A DNA stretch of 64,000 bases, from assembly GCA_030762935.1 (NCBI GenBank), contig CM060886.1:34085509-34149508 (forward strand), read 5' to 3'. This stretch comes from Hymenopus coronatus. Its lineage: Eukaryota > Arthropoda > Insecta > Mantodea > Hymenopodidae. A program made the translations under genes and the position numbers. Shown here one piece after another: positions 34,639 to 46,095 of this stretch (its first letter is position 1; each line of letters starts with the position of its first letter). The notes beneath the pieces were generated by a model. That model made no database searches, was not told the origin of the DNA, and saw only the letters and a list, made by a program, of their open reading frames with translations.

Positions 34639-34963
34639 TATTTTTACTTTCCCTATACGTACTATGTACATAGAGTAAAGAGAAGGTATTGTAATGTACC
34701 CAAAAATTCGATACCGAGATTTCACCGGAAATATATGTTTCGGGTCCCCTTGAATCCAAAAAAAAACACTTTTGGAGAAAGGTCCGCGTGTGCGTGTGTC
34801 TGTGTACAACATAGTTCAAAAACGAAAATACCTTTAAACACCAAACTTGGTATTTAAGTTTAGTAGCTTTCAAGGATGCAACACAAAGATTTTCAAGAAA
34901 ATCCGCCACCCGCAACTACCCTTTACATGGAACTTTTTTCGAAAAAGTTGATTTTACAAATGA
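34639..34963 (+). mobile_element. H element, 5' third, left part of an inverted composite
   Basis: Starts TATTTTTACTTTCCCTATACG and proceeds to TTTTTTCGAAAAAGTTGATTTT, where an oppositely oriented piece begins. Confidence 0.8.
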
Positions 34964-34964
34964 T

Positions 34965-35093
34965 TTTTTTTTTTTTGGAATTCAGGGGTCCTAAAACATG
35001 TATTTCCGGTGAAATCTCTGTATTGAATTTTTGGGTGGAATACAATACTTCCTCTTCCACTATGTACATAATACGTGTAGAGAAAGTAAAAAT
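34965..35093 (-). mobile_element. H element, 5' end fragment, right part of an inverted composite
   Basis: From a T-run and GGAATTCAGGGGTCCTAAAA to the hairpin end GTACATAATACGTGTAGAG. With 34639-34963 it gives a piece bounded by hairpin ends on both sides. Confidence 0.8.
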
Positions 35094-35834
35094 TGCTTAA
35101 TTGTTTATGTAACATCACATAAGCAAATGATAAAGTTTTCGTTCACTATTTTATAAATTTGATTATAAAAAGTTAACGTATATTTTAACTATTCATACAT
35201 TTAATTCCAGTTTTTTATGGTTATCGGGAGATTTTACTGACAAGAACCTTCATCATATTGATGTTGCTGATTGAACTGGGATTTTCTATAGTGAAAATAT
35301 ATCGTAAATAAAAATACCCATGTGCTGGCCTCCCACATAGGATCCCTATTCATTTGTAAACATTAAAGAGTTTTAAGTTTTAACGATTGAGTTTAGGACT
35401 GTCTTCTGCTCAACGATTAGATGCCTAATAGTATGGCAGGAGGTGGTGATAAACTTGGCTGCACCGAGACTACAAGAATTTGTGCACAAGATCGCACTAA
35501 AATTTGCGAAGAAAATATTTGGCGAAGATAGCCAAATTAAGTGATCAAGATATTAGGAAAGCATCTACAGTTACATGCCTATTTTAACACGGCGGTGACG
35601 ACAGGATTCCATCGACTAAGCATCGACACTGGTTTACTCAACGACTGCGAAATTTTAACATGTCATTTGGCATTTCACAAGTTGTGAAATTCCTGAATAG
35701 CAATTGCCAAATAGCATTTAAGAACTTTGTCGTTAAGCCACATCTTGCGTGTTCTTCGTCCTCTTTAGTTGAATGCTGGTTTATCAAATGCGAACATCGA
35801 AGTATATTCTCTCTTTCTCAACTTCTGATGATCT
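35094..35834. other. No recognised feature
   Basis: Spacer. A 72-codon frame at 35660-35878 runs into the following H fragment and is probably chance. Confidence 0.4.
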
Positions 35835-35915
35835 TTTTACTTTCTGTAGCACGTATGTGCAATTTACATAGTAGATAGAGAAGTTCGATACGGAGATTTC
35901 ACCAAAAATACTTGA
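35835..35915 (+). mobile_element. H element, 5' hairpin fragment, variant hairpin type
   Basis: TTTTTACTTTCTGTAGCACG, TATGTGCAATTTACATAG, TAGATAGAGAAG, then TTCGATACGGAGATTTCACC. The hairpin belongs to the GTAGCACGTATGT subtype also seen at 46096 and 52458. Confidence 0.7.
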
Positions 35916-36149
35916 TTTTTCTCTCTAAATTTGGGAACGTCCTGATCCATTGAATCAACGGCACGATTGAATGGTTCTTACTCCCGTTCTTACTGTATGT
36001 GACAGCACAAATGGTGCACACTGGTGATACATGAAAGAAATTATAATTGACAAGCAATCTTCGCAAAGTATCTTTCCAGAACTAAATTTAGGGCAGTATT
36101 TGGCATTTGCCAGTAATGAGAACTGAGGAAATTTTTGGAAAATAACTCG

Positions 36150-36196
36150 GCAAGAGTGCCTGCGGGATTTGAACCGCAGACTTCCATGGTTCTCTG
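36150..36196 (-). repeat. tRNA 3'-half-like fragment
   Basis: On the minus strand GTCTGCGGTTCAAATCCCGC is a good B box with a flanking stem. The 5' half is not clear, so this is a tRNA-related SINE scrap or tRNA pseudogene. Confidence 0.4.
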
Positions 36197-36216
36197 CAGC
36201 TGGGAATTTAATCTAT

Positions 36217-36396
36217 TTATGTTTTGGGGTACACCATTTCAATCATATGTTGTCTTTCTAATCTCTCTTGTAAGAGCCCATCCGTAGCATCAGGGGATTT
36301 AAATTCGGTTATCACGGAGGCCAAGTTTTGGGACAGCTCAGTCTGTTCCTTGTGGAACCATGCTTTTACAATAATTTCAAGGTAAGGTGTAGAGAA
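36217..36396 (-). CDS. Candidate terminal coding exon
   Basis: On the minus strand a pyrimidine-rich run (TCTGTTCCACTCTTACAG) makes a good splice acceptor ending at 36397. From there 60 codons are open to a TAA at 36219-36217. The translation reads like a helical, charged protein: YLEIIVKAWFHKEQTELSQN, then LASVITEFKSPDATDGLLQE, then RLERQHMIEMVYPKT. I do not recognise the family. No upstream exon of the same gene can be identified, and no polyadenylation signal is obvious before the tRNA-like fragment at 36196. It could instead be the end of a decayed mobile-element ORF. Among the unassigned frames in the window this has the best combination of boundary signal and composition. Confidence 0.35.
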   Translation of the reverse strand, partial: FSTPYLEIIVKAWFHKEQTELSQNLASVITEFKSPDATDGLLQERLERQHMIEMVYPKT

Positions 36397-37100
36397 CTGT
36401 AAGAGTGGAACAGACTAGAATCGAAACCATGAAGTATAAAGAAAATAATGAAAGAACATCTTTTAATTTGGGGAAGGACAGACGTAAATCAAAACAACTC
36501 TTGCATGAGGCATAAAACAAGTCAGTAATACATTAAATAGGTAATATTAAAGTTCTAATTAATACCAGGGTACTAAATGTTATGTACAAGCTCAAGGTGA
36601 CATTTACAATTCGCATAGAATCACAGATCAATGCAACGCTGTTCAGAACTTTATAGTTTAGATCATCCGTTACAGCCGAATTTCTTGCTGATGACAATAA
36701 AGAAAATGATGACAATACATACTAATAAACAGCAACGAAAGTATTTGTTTAAAGGCCTATCTAAAATGATATTGATTTGATAAATTAATATCAAATAGCC
36801 TTTTTTTTTTGTGAATAGAAATACAGTATCAACAAAATGTTTATGTGAAAGGACGTTTTAAAATTTTATCTATTTTAACTTGTGTGTGATTTATAATGTG
36901 ACTGTTACTTATTGGTTGTTATTACTGGTGATCACCTTTGTGAGTCATATTCTTTTCTTTTATACATTTTGGTTTTGAAAGACTTCAATGGTTTCAGCTA
37001 AACATTCCAAAACATGAAACGAAAAATAATATTGGAGGTTTGTGTAGGTAGATTCTCTTTTGGTCTGTTAAGACAGTTTTGTTTCCTATGATACTAGTCC
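36397..37100. other. No recognised feature
   Basis: Spacer. If 36217-36396 is a real exon, this would be the intron in front of it. Confidence 0.35.
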
Positions 37101-37241
37101 TTTTTACTTTCTCTATAGGCACTATGTACATAGTGTTTAGATAATGTATTGCACTCCACCAAAAAATTCGATACCGAGATTTCACCGGAAATATATGTTT
37201 CAGGGTCTCCTTTATCTAAAAAAAACATTTTCGGAAAAAGG

Positions 37242-37287
<46 letters not shown>

Positions 37288-38006
37288 CATGTGTCCGTGT
37301 GTCTGTGAACACGATAACTCAAAAACGAAAAGTCGGTAAAATACCAAATTTGGTATTTAAGTTTAGTATCTTCCAGGAATGCGACACGAAGATTTTGAGA
37401 AAAATCCCCCACCCCAAACTACCTTTTACAGGGAACTTTTTTCCAAAATTTTTATTTTCTAAAAAATGGCTCTAACGATTTTGATTAAAATGTCGTATAT
37501 TAAAGATATTTACCTGACAAATAAAATGTATATCTTGAATTCTCTGAGATTAGCCTCTGAAGAGTAGTTTATTCTGGATGAATTTTACGAAATTTTGAAT
37601 AAATGCTAAACCGTAAGAGATGGACAAAAACTTACTACACAATAAATGTAGAGCGCGTTAAAACACACAATTTATGTTATATACATTTTTTTCGTGGAGT
37701 TCGTCGTTTTTGTGACATGCCTTATTTTTGGTTTCTGCTATGAAAAACATACATTTCTCATAGAGGAATTTGTCAACTGCTGTCCATACAAACCAAGGAA
37801 CCTCAGTGACATAGCAACCAGCTTTTGATTATCACTTTAACCTATGGTACTCCCTTATTTCACCTCTACTTACAAGGAAGCAAGTAATAAGACTATTTCT
37901 GCTCATTTTTTCTGATTAGCATAAAGTAAATAGAAGTATAAGCTTTTAAAATAATTTGTTGCAAGGATATAGAGAAAGTCATATGAATGGTACACATCAG
38001 ATTTTT
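37101..38006 (+). mobile_element. H element, full length (reference copy for this annotation)
   Basis: 5' TTTTTACTTTCTCTATAGGC enters the palindrome (CACTATGTACATAGTG), followed by CACCAAAAAATTCGATACCG, AGATTTCACCGGAAAT, a (GT)n tract at 37241-37286, AACTCAAAAACGAAAAGTCGG, the near-palindrome ACCAAATTTGGTATTT, CTCTAACGATTTTGATTAAA, and a purine-poor second half. The 3' end reads TAGAGAAAGTCATATGAATGG, TACACATCAGATTTTT. ACTTTCTCTA at the 5' end recurs inverted as TAGAGAAAGT about 30 bp before the 3' end, ahead of the ATGTG/CACAT stem-loop. There is no plausible transposase or helicase, so the element must be non-autonomous. Subterminal inverted repeats, a 3' stem-loop, an internal microsatellite and T-rich borders without target duplication suggest a Helentron-associated element. 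Confidence 0.85.
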
Positions 38007-39682
38007 ACTAAAATACTTCGTTATGCTTTCTATTTTCTGGCCTTCCAACATACTTTTTTGAGCTAAAAAACAATGTAATAGTTTTACCTCTAAGAAAGTG
38101 CTATCTAAGAAGTTGAGAAAGTCCTCAAAGATGACAAGGAGATGGAAGTGATAGTTCACTGGAAGGCCCGTTAATGACAAAGAGCTGAGAGTAAAGCTTG
38201 AGGAAATTGAGGATTCTAGTACGAGTGGCGCCTGGAAGATGTGTTGCTTTTGTAATTAGCGCTCACGCTGAGGAATTTGGTTTTATTGCTCGCTGGATTG
38301 AGCTTCGTCCTTGGGTTTACATGCGGAGAGTCTCTTGTAAAATTATAAATAGGTTGTTGCATCAGTTACCTGGTCGCGTCAGATTCATGGTTCAGTATTT
38401 TACAACTTTTAGAAGTAAATCCTTATATATTGCCTAGACGTAGGAATAGTTTATAGATAATTATTGGTTAGCTTGTTATATTAATCTTCTTTCTTTGGTA
38501 TTATTATTATTAATTCAGGATTTTGAATGACACGTTTTAAAATGTAGTTCTATTTTAAAGAATTGGAAGTATAACTCTAGTTCTAGGCCATAAGTCAGCA
38601 GACGTTGGTCAACGCACAATATCAATATGGATATTTCGCTTACATTTATTGAGGGAATGCTCAAACATTTCATCAATTGAAACACTAGTGGCTGCATGTT
38701 CTACCTCACGTGTGCTTGCAAAAAATAGTAGTATACGAGAGGAGGCCACTCGTATGCTGTAGCGCAACTACGAGGTCCTGTCGTTTCTAAATTTAAAGGA
38801 AGTGTATCCTTAGGGTTAGTGTATACACACATGAATATTCGCATATAAATTCGTATTCCAATAATTACGTATACTCTTCCAGTTACCACCAGAACTCACT
38901 CCACATTCCCAAACCTAGCAACAACTTCTTACAAACAATTCTCGGCTGGTCCATGACGCCATTACTGAATCTAAGAAATTAGAATATAAGACAAAGTTAA
39001 CTAGAAAATAGTTTAGGAAAAGTGAGGTATAAAAGGTGAGGTTTACATGTTGTATCCTAGATTTTCTCACTTTCGCCTTATCTTCGTACCTAATTGCCCT
39101 TTCCAACCTTGCACCAGACCATGAAACGGTCAAGCTTTGGAGTAAGGAAAGCGTGTCTTGTGAACTGCGTCAATTCGTTTGTAAATGGTGAACTATATAA
39201 TTGTCCATGCATTTGTAGAGATATTCCTATATCAAAAGAAAATTAATAATATTTATGTATATATTTATTTTCTATGTAAACTGTACACGAGAACCTCTAA
39301 AATACCTTTATTTGTGTTACATAGACAGGAGTTCACATAGGTATTAGAAACTTTCGTGCAGGGACAGTTTGTGTAAGTTTTTAATTAACCTCTTTCTCTA
39401 TTAATGTTGTTAGAAACCTTATGTTTAGGCTGATGCATATTTTTGATAATCTTCAAATAACACATACGCATAAACGTTCAAACAATCAGGCAATAGTCGT
39501 AGAAATATTGATAATTCACTTATTCATTATGAAAATCTTGCTGCTAAACACCTTTACAGTAGATTTTGATTCTAATTACAAAATAAAATTAAGATTATAA
39601 GGAAATCTTATATCAGTAGCATTCTCTTTAACATTTTGTTAAGAAAACTGAGATATACAAAGATTTACATATCAAGACGTCA
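38007..39682. other. No recognised feature
   Basis: 1.7 kb without a named repeat. Frames of 60-95 codons (for example 38198-38437 plus) carry no motif I can place. Confidence 0.4.
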
Positions 39683-40087
39683 TTATATACTGTTTATAGA
39701 AAACTGGAAGACGACATGGTCAGCATCCCACAGCAAACAGCTTGATGCCCGTGCTAGATCTATCTTTTTCTCTCCATAAATTAGAACCTCGTGAGCAAAT
39801 AATAATTGCCTACCCGCTTCAGAATTGGCCACTGCAAACTGACACATTTCTTCATAGTTAAAAAAGATCCAGAAGCAAAATTGAGACCTCCAACTCGCTG
39901 CTAACTGTACAACACATTCTGCTGCAGTGTCCAAAGTACACCAAATAGAGACATCAGGCGGCTTCAGTGTCTTACCATGTGCTCTAAACAACCACCACAT
40001 AATTGAAAAGATTATACTATTTATACGACAATGTAAACTTTTTGATTTATTGTGAAGTATTAATGTAGCCATTTTGTATTTTACCAT
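39683..40087 (-). CDS. Unidentified 134-codon open reading frame
   Basis: Starts at an ATG (MVKYKMATLIL) and contains CQFAVANSEAGRQLLFAHEV and LARASSCLLWDADHV, which look protein-like. The N-terminal part is less convincing. A possible splice donor (ATG|GTAAGA, about 39977) and a possible acceptor (GTGTCAG|TTT, about 39841) lie inside, so the second half could be an exon on its own. No family is recognised, and one such length is expected by chance in a window of this size and composition. Confidence 0.2.
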   Translation of the reverse strand: MVKYKMATLILHNKSKSLHCRINSIIFSIMWWLFRAHGKTLKPPDVSIWCTLDTAAECVVQLAASWRSQFCFWIFFNYEEMCQFAVANSEAGRQLLFAHEVLIYGEKKIDLARASSCLLWDADHVVFQFSINSI

Positions 40088-40179
40088 TGTGCAAATAACT
40101 ATTTTATGTACAATGTGAATGGTCGCGATATGACCATGTTCCTAAAGCGACCCAAAATAAATTACATTATAAAAAAAAA

Positions 40180-40970
40180 GTCTGATATGTTCCATTCACA
40201 CAAATTTCTCTAAATCTCTGCAACAAATTATTGTTAAAAAGATTATGCTTCTATTTACTTCATACTTATCGAGAAAAAAAATATCAGAAATAGTCTTATT
40301 ACTTGCTTCCTTGTAAGAAGGAACGAAATAAGGGAGTACTTTAGGTTAAAGTGATACTCAAAACCTGATTGCTATGCGACTGAAGTTTCTTTGTTTGTAT
40401 GGACAGGAGATCACAAATTCCTGTATGAGAAAAGTATAAGTTTTTTAAAGCTGAAACCAATAGCAATGTATATCTAAAAACCGATCAACTCCACGAAAAA
40501 AATGTATATTACATAAATTGTGTGTTTTAACGCGATCTACATTTCTTGTGTGGTAAGTTTTTATCCATTTGCAACGGTTTATCAGTTATGCAAAATTCAG
40601 TAAAATTCATCCAGAATAAAGTAGTCTTCAGAGGCTATTCCCAGAAAATTCAAGAAATACATTTTATTTGTGTGTAAATATCTGTTGTATATGATATTTT
40701 AATCAAAATCGATAGAGCCATTTTTGAGAAAATAAAAATGTTCGAAAAAAGTTCCATGTAAAGAGTGGTTGGGGTGGGGCTTTTTTAACGGTCTTGCCCA
40801 CATACACATAGGCACACAGACAGACACACGGACATTTGTCTAAAATGATCTTTTGGAGTAGGGGGTCTCAAAACATGTATTTCCGGTGAAATCTCGGTAT
40901 CAAATTTTTGGGTGCAATACAATACCTTCTCTATACACTATGTACACAGTGCGTGTAGAGAAAGTAAAAC
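40180..40970 (-). mobile_element. H element, both ends present
   Basis: Starts AGTCTGATATGTTCCATTCA and ends GCGTGTAGAGAAAGTAAAA. A deletion in the middle joins GGTGGGGCTTTTTT to AACGGTC, removing the palindromic ACCAAACTTGGT block. Confidence 0.85.
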
Positions 40971-41445
40971 ATTGTGTAACAAGTGCAAGAGGGACGGGCA
41001 TGGCTTATGGGACGGTTGCCATGGAACATTTCTGGGTATGTGAATGGCGACCTTGGCGTGCAGATCAGCTGTGGGGTTCAGTAACATCCCGGCTGCTTGC
41101 TCATCTCTGTCTGACAAGGCTACCACGTGGCCTCGACCGGACCCACAAGGATAACCACTGAGGCGCTCTTCCTACTACTGCATCGCTCGGCCTTGAGCAT
41201 CTGTAGCATCCCTAGCTACTCTTGTGATAGGTAATGTCGCTCAGTTCGTTCAATTAGCAGGGCTTCCAAACTGTTACACACTCACGGTGCATTTGTTGTA
41301 GGTGTCTGCAGAGATACTGTACCGCAATACAAAGTTGCTGGGGGCCATTGACGGTAAGGGATAGAGTCGAGTCCCGCAGGTCATAGTGAAGAGTGAATTT
41401 GGTAGAGCATTCACTGTCACCTTCGATTGCTTTTAAATTGTGTCT
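40971..41445. other. Unassigned, locally GC-richer stretch
   Basis: About 40990-41170 is noticeably less AT-rich than its surroundings. Frames are open on both strands (91 codons plus, 62 minus), but none matches a family I know. Confidence 0.35.
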
Positions 41446-41577
41446 CAGCAAAAAGATGGATTTCTCGTGAAATTCTATGATTTTCGACGAGGATTATCGA
41501 GGCAAGAATGCATTGATCAACTTATTACCGCATTTGGCGATGAAGCTCCATTCTTTGGCACTGTATCTGGTATCTGA
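41446..41577 (+). pseudogene. Mariner transposase N-terminal helix-turn-helix fragment
   Basis: QQKDGFLVKFYDFRRGLSRQ followed by ECIDQLITAFGDEAPFFGTV, then SGI and a stop at 41575, matches the first helix-turn-helix of mariner-type transposases (IYYDFxRGLTQQEC..L...FGDxAPSxxTV). This domain binds the element's terminal repeats. Nothing after the first motif survives: a SINE starts 40 bp on. No start codon is visible. Length is about 43 residues of an expected 340-350, and neither terminal repeat was found. Confidence 0.7.
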
Positions 41578-41615
41578 GATCGGGAATGCGATTTTAATGT
41601 TTTAAATTTTGTAAA

Positions 41616-41800
41616 GCTCGCCTAGGTAGTGTGGTGGTAGCGCATCTGCCTCACGTTCAACAGGTCGTGAGTTCGAATTTCATTTAGGGTGAGTTACCCG
41701 GATAAGGATTTTTCGGGGTTTTCCCTTATCCTGAGAAGATGAATGTCGAGTAACTTTAAGCTCCATGGACTCAGATATCATTTGAGCATCATGGTCCGAT
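41616..41800 (+). repeat. tRNA-derived SINE, family shared with 43742-43900
   Basis: A box TAGTGTGGTGGTAGCGCATC, B box GTGAGTTCGAATTTC, then ACCCGGATAAGGATTTTTCG, GGGTTTTCCCTTATCCTGAG, GAATGTCGAGTAACTTTAAG and CATTTGAGCATC. The reverse copy 2 kb away has all these blocks in the same order. Confidence 0.85.
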
Positions 41801-41877
41801 ACTTTTTTCGGATGCAAAAATCTTTAGTATTTGCTTCCTTTGGAAGGGAAGTAAAACGTGGTCGGAGCCTCCAGGAA

Positions 41878-42166
41878 TCGCCCTCCTAGTGTAGTGGTTA
41901 CATTGCTGGCCTCTAAAATCCAAGTTTGGCAGGTTCAAACCTAGCGGAGGGTGATGGGTTTTTTGGAACGCAATAAACCTTAAAATGCTTCCTTCGAAAG
42001 GGAAGTAAAACCGGTGTTCCCCTGTAATATCTGTCTGCACGTAAAAGAACCCCTTATCTGGAAAGAAGAAGCTTTCTGGGCAAAAATTCCGGCACTTCGT
42101 CCTACAGCGCCATCTGTTGGTGATGAGGCGATCCCTCGTCACCATGGCGCATAGCGATGAACTCAT
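41878..42166 (+). repeat. tRNA-derived SINE, family shared with 31565-31752
   Basis: A box CCTAGTGTAGTGGTTACATT, B box GGCAGGTTCAAACCTAGCGG, then CTTCCTTCGAAAGGGAAGTA, CTGCACGTAAAAGAACCCC and a 3' block with AGCGCCATCTGTTGGTGATG. A short internal piece of the same SINE (TTTGGAAGGGAAGTAAAACG) also lies at 41838-41860, just upstream. Confidence 0.8.
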
Positions 42167-43741
42167 GAACTAAAAATTCAAATCCCATCAAGGAAATATC
42201 GTAACGATGTTCTATGCTCCACTTTAGGAGCTACAGGAAATCGACTAATTTACATCCTCCTGGAGGAAAGGAAGGGATTAGTTGAAAATTCCCAAAGGTA
42301 GTTGTATTTACCAAGTAGCTGCAAGTGAGGATATTGCTGGGTGGATAAAGTCTGCAGATGGAGGCACTTCCAGTGCTCCTCCTGACGAACAGGTCCAAAC
42401 TGCCCTGGTCCCAAACCAGATGAAGAAACACGGACAGCGCCCCAATACCACCAAATTACCCAGTCAAGCCCCGACCCTAAAATTAAATTGTGGAATGAGG
42501 GTCTTTGTGGTGTTAGAAAAAGAAAAGATTACTCCAGCATTTGCTTGACGAAAAAAGAAAACCACGACACCAAGTCAGGCAGTCAACGGGGACCTCCTGA
42601 ACCGTCCTCGCCACAGACAAAACCGCCTGAGCCATCCTGCTCGGTGAGCCACGGTTAATAGAGAAAGACAACAACAGATCGCTCGCTACTGAAATACTGA
42701 GATATAATTGAGATAATAACTAATATCTCATGTGAAGATTTATAGGACGTGGACTCACTGTTTCACTTGCAGTGTTTATATTCATGCCAGAGTCGTGATA
42801 TTCTTGTAAATTTATAGTACTAAGCGTACATTATGACATACAAGTGACAGTTGAGATGGCTGCTCGGTATCGGAGATTTGATCACAGATAAAGTGCAAGT
42901 TCAGCCAAGCGCTCAAGACTTGTCACAGGACGGCGCTGCAGACCTAGTTGACACAGGAATGACGAACAATCCCGCTTGATATTATCTAAACGTATGTGTA
43001 CTGGCCGCATCGTCTGGCCACTTGGTACAGCAGTTTGCTTTTAAAACAAACCTCCGATAACGGGGAATGTTGGTTGAAGTGTAGTTGTGTTCAAAAGGAT
43101 GGAACAGTTCGTGTGAAATGGACAACAAAACATTGAACTCAAGGAATAAAAGTATACGATGGCCTAGAGAACCGCAATTCATACCGACGTTTTGTACCAC
43201 CATTTATGGAATAAATACAACATCCAAATATTACATCCCAAAAGTATCAATTATGCAAAGATTGCTGTCTATTCTTGACATGTTTGACAATTTTTTTTCT
43301 ATGAAACAGAATAAGACGTGCATACTCTTTGTAGACGCTGGATTAGTGAGCCAAGAATCACTCGTTATACTACATCCAGACCAATGCAGATGTAAATAAA
43401 AGCACGTGTAACTGCCGCAGCACATCTTTTAGGCTCTATAAGTACTTGGAAGTGTTATCATCTATCTTGTGCTTCAAATAACAAAGACTCTGAACAAGCT
43501 TAATATTTTTTAACATTTCATTTAAATATAGCTTAAACAAATCGCTTCTGTTAATTACTATGGTGATGTAGATGATGGTACTCCCGGTACAGACATATTG
43601 TTTGTCTCTATTATTGTTGAGTACAGAGATAAAAGCAGTATAATTCCAAAATAGTAGCGAAAAATTCCTTAAAATTATGAAAAGACAATGTTTTAACGTA
43701 GCTTAACCTGGTCTTATTGGACGATGAATGAAATTGGTGAA
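42167..43741. other. No recognised feature
   Basis: Part of it (42250-42650) is less AT-rich, with an open frame of 88 codons at 42282-42548 rich in Pro, Gln and Lys. Another frame of 104 codons lies at 43085-43399. Neither resembles a family I know. Confidence 0.35.
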
Positions 43742-43900
43742 ACGATGCTCAAATGATCTCGGGGCCATGACGCTTAAAGTTACTTGACATTCGTCTGCAC
43801 AGGATAAGGGGAAAACCCCAAAAAATCCTTATCCGAGTTTCGAATTAGTGATCTGTTGAATGTGAGGCAGACACGCTACCACCACATTACCCAAGCAGGC
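43742..43900 (-). repeat. tRNA-derived SINE, inverted relative of 41616-41800
   Basis: Minus strand: TAATGTGGTGGTAGCGTGTC, ATTCAACAGATCACTAATTCG (degraded B box), CGGATAAGGATTTTTTGGGG, CCTTATCCTGTGCAGACGAA, GTCAAGTAACTTTAAGCGTC, GATCATTTGAGCATC. Confidence 0.85.
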
Positions 43901-44597
43901 TATGCTCAACGTTTTCTTTGAATGTTATGATGCTTTTGATCAACTAGTTAACATTCAAGTAGCTGTGGATCTGTGAATCTTTTGCGACCTGTTGTGGATA
44001 GGCTGAGATTATAAATCTCAGGTGTTTAAAGATTCCAAGCTGGGTGTCATGCAGCTATTATATAAGGATTCAAATTAACACGTAAATAATTATAATTCAT
44101 AACATTTTTCATCCATTTTTGATTTAGTGCCTACTTGTAGTGTTACAAATATAGGGGTTTGTATATCTTTAAGATTCAAGTTGGTTGCAGTGAAAGATAA
44201 TAAAGATAACATTACTAGCTAACAAATGGAAATTTATTGAACCAAAGTTAAACAGCTGAGCATCTTCTGAACATGCGTTCACGAAACGACAAGTGATACT
44301 GTGTGTATTGTTTAGGTTAGGACCCATTCTCGGCCAGGATTGTAGCGGGGAGCGAGTTCCACACCAAGATCATTTCTGCATACCTGTGGTCTATATTGAT
44401 TCTGAAACACTCATTGGCCTACTGATAAGCGGAAACATCCAGATCTCCTTAAAAAGTTAACATTCCACGTGTAGTGTTTCTTTAATTTGTAACTTTATAA
44501 TCTTAGGCGCATAATATGCAATTGATCAGAATAAATGCAAATCGCTGTGATCCTGAAGCCCAAAGTTTTTAACAAAAAGTTTTTAAGTATTAAATTA
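43901..44597. other. No recognised feature
   Basis: Spacer between a SINE and an H copy. Confidence 0.4.
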
Positions 44598-45461
44598 TTA
44601 CTTTCTCTATACGTACTATGTACATAGTGTATAGAGAAGGTATTGCACTCCACCAAAAATTCGATACCGAGATTTCACCGGAAATATATGTTTTAGTGTC
44701 CCCTGTATCAAAAAAAAGTATTTTCAGAAAAAAGTCGGTGTGTGTGTCCATGTGTCTGTGAACACGATAACTCAAAAACGAAAAGCCGGTAAAATACCAA
44801 ACTTAGTATTTAAGTTTAGTATCTCCCAGGGATGCGACACGAAGATTTTGAGAAAAATCCCCCCACCCCAAACTACCCTTTACATAGAACATTTTTCGAA
44901 TATTTTGATTTTCTAAAAATGGCTCTAACGATTTTGATTATAATATCGTATATTAAAGATATTTACCTGACAAATAAAATGTATATGTTGAATTTTCTGG
45001 GAATAGCCTCTGAGGAATACTTTATTCTGGGTCAATTTTATGGAATTTTGTATAACTGCTAAACCGTAAGAGATGGAGAAAAACTTACCACACAACAAAT
45101 GCAGAGCAGTTTAAAACACACAATTTATGTGATATACATTTCTTTCGTGGAGGGGATTGTTTTTTTAAATATTCCTTGTTTTTGGTTTCGGCTATAAAAA
45201 CATACTTTTCTCATACAGGACTTTGTGAACTCGTGTCCATACAGCAAAGGAACTTCAGTCACATAGCAACTAGTCTTTGAGCATCACTTTAATTTATGGT
45301 ACTTCCTTATTTTGCTTCCTCTTACAAGAAAGCAGGTAATAAGACTATTTCTGCTAATTTTTTCTCGATTAGGAGGAAGTAAATAGAAGCATAAGCTTTT
45401 TAAAAATAATTTATAGCAGAGATATAGAGAAAGTCATGTGAATGGAACACATCAGATTTTT
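44598..45461 (+). mobile_element. H element, full length
   Basis: The hairpin is close to consensus (CTCTATACGTACTATG, TACATAGTGTATAGAG). The 3' end is CATGTGAATGGAACACATCAGAT. The GT tract is short (44736-44760). Confidence 0.9.
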
Positions 45462-46095
45462 CAGAGTACTTCATGCAGGTTAAAAGGCGTAACTCAATGA
45501 ATTGAATTATTTTGGGAATATACTGATTAAGGTAAATAATATTTGTATATTAAGATTTTCATTCACCTAAAATAGTTTCAGTTATAAATTATATAATATT
45601 CATGAATGTTGCCACTTCTACATCTCTTCTTAGAGAATATTGAAAACAATGACACATATCTCTCTTTCTTTATCTACTGCATTTCATATGAGATGCTGTC
45701 CTGGATTAGAAAATACCTGTTACGCAGCAATGCATTAATAACGGGGAAATATTGCCAGTCACTGGACTGTGAAGGAAACTTGTAGAGAAAGTTTGGTCCC
45801 TCTGGGAAATATCTTCAGACTGGATGTTACGAAACATGTGTATTCCGGGTCTAAAAACATACTTTATCGCGGAAGCTCAAGTGTTTCAACAGTAGCTGCA
45901 TTTGTTTACATGCTTGTAGCAACACATCCTGCTGTGTACTCATTCTGAGTACGCTTTCGGTCTTACATTCTCAAGATAGATTGCTTTTATTATTTTCTCT
46001 ACTTTTTCAACTAAACTTATTATAAATAACTTCTGTAAATTTTGCCGTGAGAAATCCTAACTCAATTGTTTTCTGTTTACCCAGAATTCTGTAAT
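45462..46095. other. No recognised feature
   Basis: Spacer between two H copies of the same orientation. Confidence 0.4.
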
